A stretch of 64,000 nt of DNA. Source: Staphylococcus felis (GTDB taxonomy: Bacteria; Bacillota; Bacilli; Staphylococcales; Staphylococcaceae). The DNA is taken from positions 806,001 to 870,000 of the forward strand of contig NZ_CP027770.1 of assembly GCF_003012915.1 (NCBI RefSeq). The letters are read 5' to 3'. Position numbers and translations under genes: made by a program. The notes beneath the pieces are model-generated. The model was not told the origin of the DNA and did not search any database. It saw nothing but the letters and a program-made list of their open reading frames with translations. Within the stretch, counting starts at the first letter, position 1; each line of letters opens with the position of its first letter. Positions 28,110-36,903 of the stretch are shown piece by piece.

Positions 28110-28769
28110 ATGATTCTATATGCAGATGTATCAACATTGAAATCAAGTACGATTCATAAAATCATGCAAGAGTATTTTTATTTTAAGCGTGATGTAACAA
28201 GGTATCATTTTGAACGTGATCGTTTACGCCATCGTGTAGGGGAGTTGTTAGTGCATTATGGAGTGTTAAAGTATGCAAAGTTAAGGCCAAATGAATGGCA
28301 ATTCCTAATAGGAGAGCACGGCAAGCTTTTTATTGATGCCCCGCAAGCACCGTATATCAGTCTGTCATATAGTCATCATCATATTGCATGCATCGTGAGT
28401 GAAAATCCAGTAGGCATAGACATTGAGATGATAGAACCGATAGCATGGCAACATCTTAAGTCACAATTCACAGTAGATGAAAGTAAGCACATCAGTACGC
28501 TAGAAGACTTTTATCAAGTATGGACTCAAAAAGAAGCATACAGTAAGTTGACAGGGGAAGGACTGCTATGTGGCATCAATCAATATAATGTGCAATCCCC
28601 GCTCTATTTTCAAGAGTATCGTGTCAATTTCAAATCAGTCGAAGTGAATCGCGTGTTAATTCAAGTCTGTGATGTAGATCCGAATTTGTCGCTTGCTATA
28701 GATGAAGTGGATATAGAAGAGATGATAGACATTTTAGTATCTCAATCAAATGTGGCAGAGGGATTTTAA
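28110..28769 (+). CDS. ausB: 4'-phosphopantetheinyl transferase AusB (Sfp type)
   Basis: A 219-residue Sfp-type transferase that loads the phosphopantetheine arm from CoA onto the two AusA carrier domains. The Mg2+-binding signature is visible as VGIDIEMIEP and the second motif as WTQKEAYSKLTGEGL. It starts 12 bases after ausA, with GAGG in the gap, so the two genes form a translationally close operon as in S. aureus. Confidence 0.93.
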   Translation: MILYADVSTLKSSTIHKIMQEYFYFKRDVTRYHFERDRLRHRVGELLVHYGVLKYAKLRPNEWQFLIGEHGKLFIDAPQAPYISLSYSHHHIACIVSENPVGIDIEMIEPIAWQHLKSQFTVDESKHISTLEDFYQVWTQKEAYSKLTGEGLLCGINQYNVQSPLYFQEYRVNFKSVEVNRVLIQVCDVDPNLSLAIDEVDIEEMIDILVSQSNVAEGF

Positions 28770-28826
28770 TGATTCACTAGCCCTTTGGATTGGTTTTATC
28801 ATAACAAAATGTAGTACTTACCATAG

Positions 28827-28866
28827 TTACCCTCACAGTTCAGTTGATATGGATTGTGAGGGTTAA
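28827..28866. terminator. Inverted repeat after ausB
   Basis: TTACCCTCACA (28827-28837) pairs with TGTGAGGGTTAA (28855-28866). There is no T run on the plus strand, so it may be a weak terminator or an operator for the ABC transporter genes that start 120 bases later. Confidence 0.5.
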
Positions 28867-28987
28867 GTGTAGGCTATGATATGAGTCTTTTGCTATTTAT
28901 ATTTTATCGTATACCATAATTATGCATTACGATATACATATTTAGGGTAGACTATAATCATTAAGTCAAAATAGAAAGGACATCTAT

Positions 28988-30037
28988 ATGTTTCTTGCAT
29001 GGAATGAAATCAAACGTAATAAACTTAAGTTTAGCTTGATTATAGGGGTATTGATTCTGATTAGTTATTTATTATTTTTGTTATCAGGTCTTGCTAAAGG
29101 ATTAATCAATATGAATACTGAAGGCATTGAAAAATGGGAAGCCGATGCTATCGTACTCAATAAGGATGCGAATCAAACTGTTGCTCAATCTGTATTTCGA
29201 ACGGATTTAGTTGATGGCAAATTTGAGAAACAAGCGACTTTAAAACAAACAGCTGTCATCATTTCAAATGGATCTACCGAAGAAAATGCATTGTTATTTG
29301 GTACGCAAAAGCGTTCATTTTTAGTTCCTGATTTAATTGAGGGGCGTCAGGCCAAAGCGGATGATGAAGTGGTTGCGGATCAAACATTACAGGAAAAGGG
29401 ATTTAAAATTGGGGATACGTTGACATTATCACAAACGGATGAAAAGTTGAAAATTGTCGGGATAACTGAGAGTGCCAAATACAATGCATCCCCCGTACTA
29501 TTTGGAAGTGACAAAACGATAGCGTTAATCAACCCGATGCTAACTAGTGACAAAACAAATGCCATTGTCGTGAAAGATGATCATTGGAAAGATGTGCCAT
29601 TAGATGGCGATTTAGAAAAAATAGAGATAGGTCAGTTTGTTGAAAATCTTCCAGGGTATCAAGCTCAAAATCTAACACTCAACTTTATGATTACATTTTT
29701 ATTTATAATTTCAGCAACTGTCATCGGTGTATTTTTGTATGTCATGACGTTACAAAAAAGAAATCTTTTTGGCGTACTCAAGGCACAAGGCTTTACAAAT
29801 GGTTATTTAGCGGTTGTAGTGATATCTCAAACCTTTCTATTAGCTTTAATTGGCACACTTATCGGCCTTATATTAACCTTAGTGACAGGCGCCTTTTTAC
29901 CAAGTGCCGTACCGATTAAATTTGAACCACTTATTTTGATGATCTTTGGTGTGGTATTGATCTTTGTATCATTACTTGGTAGCTTATTCTCCATATTAAC
30001 GATACGTAAAATTGATCCACTTAAGGCGATAGGGTAG
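28988..30037 (+). CDS. ABC transporter permease, FtsX/MacB type
   Basis: A 349-residue permease with one N-terminal membrane helix, a large extracytoplasmic domain (about residues 45-225) and three C-terminal helices, the FtsX/MacB (type VII) layout that works by mechanotransmission rather than classical translocation. It resembles HrtB-like permeases of lactic acid bacteria, which export haem, but differs from the S. aureus HrtB sequence known to me; no HssRS pair is adjacent. Export of haem, an antimicrobial or another toxic compound is possible. The partner ATPase follows immediately. Confidence 0.82.
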   Translation: MFLAWNEIKRNKLKFSLIIGVLILISYLLFLLSGLAKGLINMNTEGIEKWEADAIVLNKDANQTVAQSVFRTDLVDGKFEKQATLKQTAVIISNGSTEENALLFGTQKRSFLVPDLIEGRQAKADDEVVADQTLQEKGFKIGDTLTLSQTDEKLKIVGITESAKYNASPVLFGSDKTIALINPMLTSDKTNAIVVKDDHWKDVPLDGDLEKIEIGQFVENLPGYQAQNLTLNFMITFLFIISATVIGVFLYVMTLQKRNLFGVLKAQGFTNGYLAVVVISQTFLLALIGTLIGLILTLVTGAFLPSAVPIKFEPLILMIFGVVLIFVSLLGSLFSILTIRKIDPLKAIG

Positions 30038-30046
30038 GTGAAAACA

Positions 30047-30709
30047 GTGTTGAAATTCAAGAATGTAACAAAAAACTTCAAAGACGGTAATCAAACAATT
30101 GAAGCGGTTAAGGCGACTACATTACAATTTGAAAAAGGGGAAATTATCGCAATTGTAGGGCCTTCAGGATCAGGCAAAAGTACTTTTTTAACAATGGCCG
30201 GTGCACTTCAAACGCCATCAGAAGGAGCGATATATATTGATGACGAAGATATAACGCATATGAGCCAAAAAGCGTTGTCAAAAGTACGAATGGACAAAAT
30301 CGGGTTTATACTTCAAACATCAAACCTTGTACCATTTTTAACAGTTAAACAACAATTTGAACTACTATCTAAACATAAAAAGAATGTGCTAAAGCAGGAA
30401 GACTATGATAAGCTAATGCATCAACTCGGCCTGACGCAAATCGGAAATCAACTGCCAAGTGAAATTTCAGGTGGACAAAAGCAACGTGTCGCGATTGCAA
30501 AGGCGTTGTATACAAACCCTTCTATTATACTAGCAGATGAACCGACTGCATCACTTGATACCGATAATGCAATGGCAGTCATGGAGATATTAAAAGAACA
30601 AAGTCAGTTACGTCAAAAAATTTGTATTATCGTAACACATGATGAGCGACTGACTGCGTATTGCGATAAAGTGTATCATATGGAAGATGGCGTATTAAAA
30701 GAAAAATAA
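30047..30709 (+). CDS. ABC transporter ATP-binding protein (MacB/LolD type)
   Basis: About 220 residues, with the start taken at GTG 30047 six bases after AGGTG; a GTG nine bases earlier is an alternative. Walker A GPSGSGKST, Q-loop ILQTSNLVPF, signature SGGQKQR, Walker B IILADEPTASLD and the H-loop THDER are all intact. The Q-loop region and short length match ATPases paired with FtsX/MacB-type permeases. The gene begins within about ten bases of the permease stop. Confidence 0.9.
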   Translation: MLKFKNVTKNFKDGNQTIEAVKATTLQFEKGEIIAIVGPSGSGKSTFLTMAGALQTPSEGAIYIDDEDITHMSQKALSKVRMDKIGFILQTSNLVPFLTVKQQFELLSKHKKNVLKQEDYDKLMHQLGLTQIGNQLPSEISGGQKQRVAIAKALYTNPSIILADEPTASLDTDNAMAVMEILKEQSQLRQKICIIVTHDERLTAYCDKVYHMEDGVLKEK

Positions 30710-30713
30710 GCAG

Positions 30714-30965
30714 AAGGTTGGGACATCAATATCTCGAAGGTTTCTTATAATGAGATGATTTATTCTAATGATACGAAAGTGTTTATTTTTAAAAGTAATT
30801 TAATGTAAAATTACATGTATATCACGTCGTATTGTTGGCAAGACTCCTGAGGAAATAGGATTAGCGTCGAGACCGGAGCTCGACCCCATCCCCTAGGAAA
30901 TGCGAGCCAAACAATACGAATCATCTCTACGCTATTATTTTGGGATTTATGTCACAACCTTTTTG
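30714..30965. repeat. Composite intergenic repeat with nested inverted repeats
   Basis: An outer pair (AAGGTTGGGACATCAA near 30714; ATGTCACAACCTTTTT near 30948-30964) encloses an inner pair, CGTATTGTT (30828-30836) and AACAATACG (30910-30918). Inside the inner pair are GACTCCTGAGG and CCTAGGAAATGCGAG, shared with the element at 20637-20705. The right outer arm ends in a T run and could terminate the ABC operon. No coding sequence is visible. Confidence 0.7.
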
Positions 30966-31058
30966 ATAAAGAAGTACTACTCATATTGAGCAAAATATTA
31001 GAAGGAGATACATTCATATGTTTTAATGTAACTATAAAAGTTACAAAAGGAAGAGATG

Positions 31059-31484
31059 ATGGGTGTGAACTTAGCATTTAATACAGCGGTACATATATTG
31101 GCATTTTTAACAAAACATCAAGGCGAAAAACATAATAGTCAAGTATTAGCAGAAAAAGTATGTGTCAATCCGGTACAAATTAGGCGCGTTATGTCTCAGT
31201 TGCATCAGCACGGATATGTCGAAGTGAAGCGCGGCAATCAAGGTGGGTATTATATTACGCAAAAAGGCATGACAGCAAAGTTATCACTGTTGTTTGAACT
31301 TTTCAATCAGCCAGAGTCTCATATTCGACTATTTACAGGAGATACGGCTATTGAGTGTGAGATTTCACAACAAATTGGGCGCGTCATGTATAAGCACTAT
31401 CTCGAAGAACAAAAAATTTTAGCACAGTATTATCAAAATATATCTATACAAGATATATTAAATGATATTTCGATGGAGGTATAA
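31059..31484 (+). CDS. hypR: Rrf2-family redox regulator HypR
   Basis: About 141 residues. Start ATG 31059 is preferred, with ATG 31056 just before it as an alternative. The Rrf2 winged helix spans LAEKVCVNPVQIRRVMSQLH and the wing VKRGNQGGYYIT. Only two cysteines are visible, near residues 35 and 100, with no three-Cys [2Fe-2S] cluster. S. aureus HypR senses hypochlorite by an intersubunit disulfide between two cysteines at similar places (Cys33 and Cys99) and controls merA. The same two-gene operon is seen here, with merA starting one base after the stop. Confidence 0.85.
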   Translation: MGVNLAFNTAVHILAFLTKHQGEKHNSQVLAEKVCVNPVQIRRVMSQLHQHGYVEVKRGNQGGYYITQKGMTAKLSLLFELFNQPESHIRLFTGDTAIECEISQQIGRVMYKHYLEEQKILAQYYQNISIQDILNDISMEV

Positions 31485-31485
31485 G

Positions 31486-32808
31486 ATGAAACAGTATGAT
31501 TTAGTAGTGATAGGATTTGGCAAGGCAGGGAAAACATTAGCCAAAAGTGCTGCACAGCAAGGACAACGTGTAGCCGTGATTGAAAAGTCTAAGAAAATGT
31601 ATGGTGGCACATGTATCAATATTGGTTGTATTCCTTCTAAAACACTGATTCACGAAGGCCAATCAAAACAAACGTTCAATGAGGCGATGATGCGTAAACA
31701 CACTGTTGTAGAGCAATTAAATCAAAAAAATTATTATCTTTTAGCAGATGACCCTAACATTGATGTCCTTGATTATACAGCTCAATTCAAAAGCAATACA
31801 GAGATTGCCTTACTCGATGAAAGTCAGAATGAAATTGACAGTGTAACAGCACCACATATTGTCATTAATACGGGTGCGACTTCTATCATTCCAGATATTG
31901 AAGGGCTTGCTACATCAGCTCGTGTATACAATTCAACCGATATTATGACGCTCTCAGAAAAACCTCAAAGACTCGTTATCGTAGGGGCTGGCTATATAGC
32001 ATTAGAATTTGCATCTATGTTTGCTGAATTTGGAACAGAGGTAACGGTTCTTGAACGATCTAATCAGTTTTTAGCTAAAGAAGATGAAGAAGTGGCGGAA
32101 ATGATTCAAACGGACCTTGAAGCGAAGGGAATTCAATTTGTATTTGAAGCTGAAACAACGCGCATTCAAGACGATGCGTCACAAACGACTGTCCACACAA
32201 CACAAGGGAACTTTGAAGCAGATGCTGTTTTAGTCGCAACAGGGCGCAAGCCGAATACAAATTTAGGATTAGAATCAACAGATATTCAACTCGGAGATTA
32301 TGGTGAGATTAAAGTGAATGCACAATTGCAAACAACCGTTCCACATATTTATGCAGTTGGAGATGTAAAGGGTGGCATGCAATTTACGTATATCTCTTTA
32401 GATGATTATCGTATTGTTAAATCGCAATTATGGGGTAACGGTGAACGTACGACTGAAAATAGAGGGATTGTTCCATACACAGTATTCATTACACCGCCAT
32501 TATCACGAGTGGGATTCACCGCTAAAGAAGCAGAACAACAAGGTTATACTATTGCTGAAAATAAATTAGCCGTTAAAGCTATACCACGTCACAAAATAAA
32601 TAACGACGATCGCGGTCTTTTCAAAGTGGTAATTAACCAAGATAATGAAACCATTCTGGGGGCAACTTTATATGGTGCACATTCCGAAGAGCTTATTAAT
32701 TTAATCAAATTAGCGATAGATCAAGGGTTGTCATATACGACATTAAGAGATCAAATTTTTACACATCCAACTATGGCTGAATCGTTGAATGATCTATTTA
32801 ATTTATAA
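31486..32808 (+). CDS. merA: Flavin disulfide reductase MerA (HypR-controlled)
   Basis: A 440-residue class I pyridine-nucleotide disulfide oxidoreductase. FAD-binding VVIGFGKAGKTLAK is at the N-terminus, followed by the redox pair GGTCINIGCIPSK. A second nucleotide fold (VIVGAGYIALEFASMFAEFG) binds NAD(P)H. AVGDVKGGMQFTYISLDD and a C-terminal dimerisation domain with HPTMAE (catalytic His) complete the enzyme. In S. aureus this protein protects against hypochlorite and allicin. The N-terminal heavy-metal domain of true mercuric reductases is absent. GGAGG overlaps the end of hypR, indicating coupled translation. Confidence 0.9.
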   Translation: MKQYDLVVIGFGKAGKTLAKSAAQQGQRVAVIEKSKKMYGGTCINIGCIPSKTLIHEGQSKQTFNEAMMRKHTVVEQLNQKNYYLLADDPNIDVLDYTAQFKSNTEIALLDESQNEIDSVTAPHIVINTGATSIIPDIEGLATSARVYNSTDIMTLSEKPQRLVIVGAGYIALEFASMFAEFGTEVTVLERSNQFLAKEDEEVAEMIQTDLEAKGIQFVFEAETTRIQDDASQTTVHTTQGNFEADAVLVATGRKPNTNLGLESTDIQLGDYGEIKVNAQLQTTVPHIYAVGDVKGGMQFTYISLDDYRIVKSQLWGNGERTTENRGIVPYTVFITPPLSRVGFTAKEAEQQGYTIAENKLAVKAIPRHKINNDDRGLFKVVINQDNETILGATLYGAHSEELINLIKLAIDQGLSYTTLRDQIFTHPTMAESLNDLFNL

Positions 32809-32936
32809 GAGACAACCCAATGATTACACCTGATTGTCATGCAAAGATGAATGCATGCAATACATTTGTCAAAATAAAAGTGTACGTCTAATATGGAAAG
32901 TAATATTTGTCATATTTGTGGAAGGTGTGTTAGCGA

Positions 32937-33716
32937 ATGGATTTTACAGAGTTTGAGAAAAAGCTCAATATTAACGATTCACCTCATTTTAATCATACAG
33001 TGGCTGAATTGAATAAGCTGATTCAGCAATTCATGTTAGAAATTCCTTTTGAGAATATAGATGTTCAAAATGGTGTTCCTATTTCAACAGCCATTGAAGA
33101 CATATATGATAAGGTTGTAACTCGAAATCGTGGAGGCTTTTGCTATGAGTTGAATGGACTTTTTAAAGCATATCTAGATGCTAAAGGATTTGAAACTATT
33201 CAACTCGCTGCTACGGTACATGCTCCAGACGGTACGCAAAGTTTGGCAGGCTCTCATCTAACACTCGCAGTTAAGATAGATGAGACATATTATATTGCGG
33301 ATGTAGGGTTTGGTGACTTACCGATGCAATCTTTACAACTTACACGAAGCAAAGATGTATCCGTACATGATGTAAATGGTGAATACCGCGCTATTTTGAA
33401 GGGAAATCAGATATATGTTCAAAAATGTGAAAACCGCCATTGGGTGACTCAGTATGAAGCCCTATTTAAAGACCAGCCCTCTGAAGCCTTTACAGAAATG
33501 ATTCATTATAATCAAAATCATCCAGACTCAATATTTGTACAGCGGCTCATTGTTACTAAACCGACACAAGAGGGGCGTGTCACAATGTCGAATGAAAATA
33601 TGACCATCCAAAAACAAGGCAATAAATATAAAGAAGCAGTGACCTCAAAAAACTATCGTCAATTGCTAAAACACTATTTTAATATTGATGAACAAGTTGT
33701 CCGTTTAGAAGAATAA
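32937..33716 (+). CDS. nat: Arylamine N-acetyltransferase
   Basis: A 259-residue acetyl-CoA:arylamine N-acetyltransferase. The catalytic triad is Cys69 (RGGFCYE), His107 (GSHLTL) and Asp122 (ADVGFG), at the same numbers as in the canonical bacterial enzymes. The enzyme acetylates aromatic amines and hydrazines in the cytoplasm. It is followed after 22 bases by a TetR regulator, so the two may be cotranscribed. Confidence 0.93.
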   Translation: MDFTEFEKKLNINDSPHFNHTVAELNKLIQQFMLEIPFENIDVQNGVPISTAIEDIYDKVVTRNRGGFCYELNGLFKAYLDAKGFETIQLAATVHAPDGTQSLAGSHLTLAVKIDETYYIADVGFGDLPMQSLQLTRSKDVSVHDVNGEYRAILKGNQIYVQKCENRHWVTQYEALFKDQPSEAFTEMIHYNQNHPDSIFVQRLIVTKPTQEGRVTMSNENMTIQKQGNKYKEAVTSKNYRQLLKHYFNIDEQVVRLEE

Positions 33717-33738
33717 AACGCAAGGAAGTGTTTGAACG

Positions 33739-34314
33739 ATGGCAAGAGAAACCAAAAGCAAAAGGCAAGACGCACAGCGTAATGAAAAGCGCATCTTAGA
33801 AACGACAACAGCAATGATATATGAAAATGATAGTATTGACGATTTGAGCATGGCGAATATTGCTGGAAGAGTAGGTGTGGGTGTAGGAACATTATACCGT
33901 CATTTTGAAAGTAAATCACGGTTATGCCAAGCCGTATTAGATAAACAAGTTGAGCAAATGTTCCAAAAGATTGAGAAAGATTTAGAAGAAAATAAAGAAA
34001 AATCCTTATATGAGCGTGTCTATATTATTTTATCGTATTTATTAGAGCTTAAAGATAAAAATTTAAACTTATTAAGATTTATAGAAAGAAATGGCTTCAA
34101 AAAGCATTCGTTTATGGGTGTGCCATTTTACCATCAATTGTATCGCATTATCTTAAAAGAAATAGAAAAAGAAGGCACCATCGAAGAAAGTCGATTGAAG
34201 TTAGATATATTATTAAACGCTTTTTCATCAGATATTTATCATTATGAGCGTTTTGAACAAAACTATTCAGCAGAGACGTATATCAAAAAACTGTTAGACA
34301 TTTTTTTGAAGTAA
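33739..34314 (+). CDS. TetR-family transcriptional regulator
   Basis: A 191-residue all-helical regulator. The N-terminal HTH reads MANIAGRVGVGVGTLYRHFESKSRLCQAVL; the C-terminal ligand-binding domain is not diagnostic. It lies just downstream of the arylamine N-acetyltransferase and probably shares its transcript; ligand and targets are unknown. A terminator follows at 34336-34390. Confidence 0.88.
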   Translation: MARETKSKRQDAQRNEKRILETTTAMIYENDSIDDLSMANIAGRVGVGVGTLYRHFESKSRLCQAVLDKQVEQMFQKIEKDLEENKEKSLYERVYIILSYLLELKDKNLNLLRFIERNGFKKHSFMGVPFYHQLYRIILKEIEKEGTIEESRLKLDILLNAFSSDIYHYERFEQNYSAETYIKKLLDIFLK

Positions 34315-34335
34315 AGAGATAGTGGATATTGAAAT

Positions 34336-34390
34336 AATAGCGATAAAGCAGTAGTGGCTAACCATTAGTTCTACTTGTTTTATCGCTATT
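34336..34390. terminator. Bidirectional terminator
   Basis: AATAGCGATAAA (34336-34347) pairs perfectly with TTTATCGCTATT (34379-34390) between convergent genes. Confidence 0.8.
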
Positions 34391-34408
34391 GTTATTTATC
34401 GTATTATA

Positions 34409-34654
34409 TTAGTTCATATCTGGTAATTTAGCATTATAAGGGTTGCGTATTTCAAGAATCAATTCCTTCGTGTCGGCATTGACATAAAAGTCGCTACCAT
34501 AATTAACATGGCTCACCTTAATGAAACCATTCGTTTCTTTAAGGACGAGTGCAACATCATACTCTTCGTCAATAACAAGTAAAGTGTTCTCGTTTGTAAC
34601 GACTTCGTGCTCGCCATTATACTTAATTGTGATAATCCAACCATTAAATTTCAT
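34409..34654 (-). CDS. Small hypothetical protein
   Basis: 81 residues starting at ATG 34654, six bases after GGAGGTG. It is a soluble, beta-rich sequence (WIITIKYNGEHEVV, DVALVLKETNGFIKV) with no signal peptide or membrane segment and no family I recognise. The clear ribosome site and own terminator indicate a real gene. Confidence 0.65.
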   Translation of the reverse strand: MKFNGWIITIKYNGEHEVVTNENTLLVIDEEYDVALVLKETNGFIKVSHVNYGSDFYVNADTKELILEIRNPYNAKLPDMN

Positions 34655-34941
34655 GGGTAACACCTCCGAATAATGATTAAAATGCAATTGTCTCATTACG
34701 CTTATTATAACAATAATAAAATGAGAACTCTAACAATTATTCATTGCTAATGTTGTGAAAATAGAATGAGCCATCTCCCCTTCGAAAAGGTGCATTGAAT
34801 AGGGGATGCTATTTCACAACTCCTTTTAGAAGTAAATGTAATCTAAAGACAGTTAGGCACTCAATACAGTGAAGTACGCAAATTATAGTAAAAATGAATA
34901 TACATTTGTTATAGTGTTGTTATCCAAAGGAGGGCATACAC

Positions 34942-35241
34942 ATGAAAAAATTAAGTATCAAAAAATTAGGTTTAATCACTATGGCAATCGCTACAAGTGC
35001 GTTAGTTGTTGTACCCCAAACGCACGCATCTGAAAAAGTAGACCCAGGATTTTCAGTAGTAGATAAAACGAAGAAAGCATCAAAACCAAAAGTGGACCCA
35101 GGATTTTCAGTGATAGATAGAACGAAGAAAGTATCAAAACCAAAAGTGGATCCAGGTTTTTCAGTAGTAGATAGAACAAAGAAAGCATCAAAATCAAAAG
35201 TGGATCCAGAATTTTCAGTGGTAGATAGAACTCAAAAATAA
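34942..35241 (+). CDS. Secreted small protein with 18-residue tandem repeats
   Basis: A 99-residue protein with a signal peptide (probable cleavage THA|SEK near residue 30). It is followed by three full repeats and one shortened repeat of an 18-residue unit, KVDPGFSVVDRTKKASKP and variants. The DNA repeats have a 54-bp period from about 35036. The mature part is basic, lysine-rich and without cysteines or an LPXTG anchor. A GGAGG-type ribosome site and a strong terminator (35258-35282) bracket it. No family is recognised; adhesion, wall binding or host interaction is speculation. Confidence 0.75.
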   Translation: MKKLSIKKLGLITMAIATSALVVVPQTHASEKVDPGFSVVDKTKKASKPKVDPGFSVIDRTKKVSKPKVDPGFSVVDRTKKASKSKVDPEFSVVDRTQK

Positions 35242-35257
35242 CAGACTATCAAAAAAG

Positions 35258-35282
35258 GGTTAGGACATGGCGTGTCCTAACC
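35258..35282. terminator. Bidirectional terminator
   Basis: GGTTAGGACA (35258-35267) pairs perfectly with TGTCCTAACC (35273-35282). A and T runs on both sides serve the converging transcripts. Confidence 0.88.
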
Positions 35283-35292
35283 TCTCTTCATT

Positions 35293-35394
35293 TTAGTATT
35301 CGATGTTTGGCATTTTGTTAACGTGTTGTTGATAACGTTTAAATCCAACGTAACCTAAAGCGATAACAATACCAGTGATGACCAATGTTTTCAT
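35293..35394 (-). CDS. 33-residue single-pass membrane peptide downstream of mqo
   Basis: A short gene: ATG 35394, TAA ending at 35293, with GGAG (35405-35408) ten bases before the start. The peptide has a hydrophobic helix (TLVITGIVIALGYVGF) and a basic, polar C-terminal tail (KRYQQHVNKMPNIEY). It begins 15 bases after the mqo stop and ends just before the shared terminator, so it is the last gene of the mqo transcript. Its function is unknown; a small membrane partner of the quinone oxidoreductase is one possibility. Confidence 0.65.
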   Translation of the reverse strand: MKTLVITGIVIALGYVGFKRYQQHVNKMPNIEY

Positions 35395-35409
35395 AATATG
35401 GAAACTCCT

Positions 35410-36903
35410 TTACTCGTAATAATTTAATTCAAGATCTTTAGAAGTTTGCTTACGTATTTTTTTCAATAGTTCAACGTCATCAATTAATGACTGACCATAT
35501 GAAGGAATCATTTTTTGAATTTTTGGTTTCCATTCAGAAGTATATTCAGAGAAGTTTTTCTCTAATACTTCAAGCGCTACAGATACAGAAGTAGAGGCAC
35601 CTGGTGATTCACCTAATAAAGCGATAACAGAGTGATCTTCAGAGTTAACCACTTCAGTACCAAATTGGATAAATCCTTTACCGTGTTCTTCTGTGTCTTT
35701 AATAACTTGTACACGTTTACCAGCAGTATATAATCTCCAATCTTCATCACGTGCTTCAGGATAGAATGTACGTAAGTGATTCATACAACCTTCTTTTGTC
35801 ATAATGATTTGGTCGATTGAATATTTGATTAATGGTAAGTTTTTAACTGCTGCTGCAAGTAATGTTGTGATATTGTATGGTTTAACAGACTTGAATAAGT
35901 CAAGATTAGAGCCATATTTTAAGAATTTAGGTCCAACATTCGCAAATGGTCCAAATAATAATGTTTGCTTGCCATTAATGTAACGTGTATCTAAGTGAGG
36001 TACAGTCATTGGAGGTGTACCAGGTGGTTCTTTACCATATACTTTGACACCATGCTCTTCGATAACAGCAGGGTTTGTACATTCTAAGAACTGTCCAGTA
36101 ATAGGGAATCCACCTAAGTTTTTACTTTCAGGAATACCTGTTTTTTGTAATAGTGGGATCGCGCCACCACCAGCACCAATAAACACATAGTCTGCAACTT
36201 GTACTTGTGATTCACCCGTTTGACGATTCACAATAGTTGCTTCCCATTTGCCATCTTCACGACGATTGAAGTCTTTTACTTCATGGTTGAAGTGAATTGA
36301 AGCGTTAGGATGTTTTTCGATACCTTTAGCCATTTTACGAGTTAATTCACCGTAGTTAACGTCAGTACCTTCGTCAATTTTACTTGCTGCCATAATGTCA
36401 TCAGCACTACGACCTTCCATCATTAATGGCATCCATTTTCTCATTACTTCAATATCTTCAGTGTATTCGATATCTTCAAACATATGGAATGCTTTCATTG
36501 ACTCATAGCGATTCTTTAAGAACTTGCGATTGTTTTTCCCGCGTACAAAACTAATGTGAGGTAAAGGTCTAATGAATTCTTTAGGATCACCAATACCTAA
36601 GTCTTTAACAAGGTGTCCCCAAAATTGCTTAGAAATTTCGAACTCTTCATTAATGACTTTGGCTTTTTCGATATCGATTGAGCCATCTGGTTGTTGTACA
36701 GTGTAGTTTAACTCACACAATGCAGCGTGACCTGTACCAGCGTTGTAGCGCTCGTTTGAACTTTCTTCACCGGGTTTACTTAAGCGTTCGTAAACTTTAA
36801 GGTTCCAGCTTGGTTCTAATTCTTTGATCATTGATGCAAATGTAGTACTTAATACACCAGCACCAACGATAAGGATGTCTTTTTGTCCAGCTTTAGTTGA
36901 CAT
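35410..36903 (-). CDS. mqo: Malate:quinone oxidoreductase
   Basis: About 497 residues, with start ATG 36903 behind AAGGTG. This peripheral membrane flavoenzyme oxidises malate to oxaloacetate and passes electrons to the quinone pool. The N-terminal FAD fold reads DILIVGAGVLSTTFASMI, followed by ERYNAGTGHAALCE. VFIGAGGGAIPLLQKTGIPES and LLGESPGAST near the C-terminus are typical Mqo blocks. The length matches the family. A 33-codon gene follows on the same strand. Confidence 0.95.
   Translation of the reverse strand: MSTKAGQKDILIVGAGVLSTTFASMIKELEPSWNLKVYERLSKPGEESSNERYNAGTGHAALCELNYTVQQPDGSIDIEKAKVINEEFEISKQFWGHLVKDLGIGDPKEFIRPLPHISFVRGKNNRKFLKNRYESMKAFHMFEDIEYTEDIEVMRKWMPLMMEGRSADDIMAASKIDEGTDVNYGELTRKMAKGIEKHPNASIHFNHEVKDFNRREDGKWEATIVNRQTGESQVQVADYVFIGAGGGAIPLLQKTGIPESKNLGGFPITGQFLECTNPAVIEEHGVKVYGKEPPGTPPMTVPHLDTRYINGKQTLLFGPFANVGPKFLKYGSNLDLFKSVKPYNITTLLAAAVKNLPLIKYSIDQIIMTKEGCMNHLRTFYPEARDEDWRLYTAGKRVQVIKDTEEHGKGFIQFGTEVVNSEDHSVIALLGESPGASTSVSVALEVLEKNFSEYTSEWKPKIQKMIPSYGQSLIDDVELLKKIRKQTSKDLELNYYE

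Noticed and set aside
28988..30709. Naming the ABC pair hrtB/hrtA (haem exporter)
   Set aside because: The permease resembles HrtB-like proteins of lactic acid bacteria but not the S. aureus HrtB I know, and there is no HssRS neighbour; substrate left open.
31486..32808. Mercuric reductase of a mercury-resistance operon
   Set aside because: There is no merR, merT or N-terminal metal-binding domain; the Rrf2 partner points to the HypR-MerA hypochlorite system.
35036..35235. Regular 54-bp direct repeats that could suggest a CRISPR or minisatellite
   Set aside because: The repeats are contiguous, without spacers, and encode in-frame 18-residue units after a signal peptide, so they are protein repeats.
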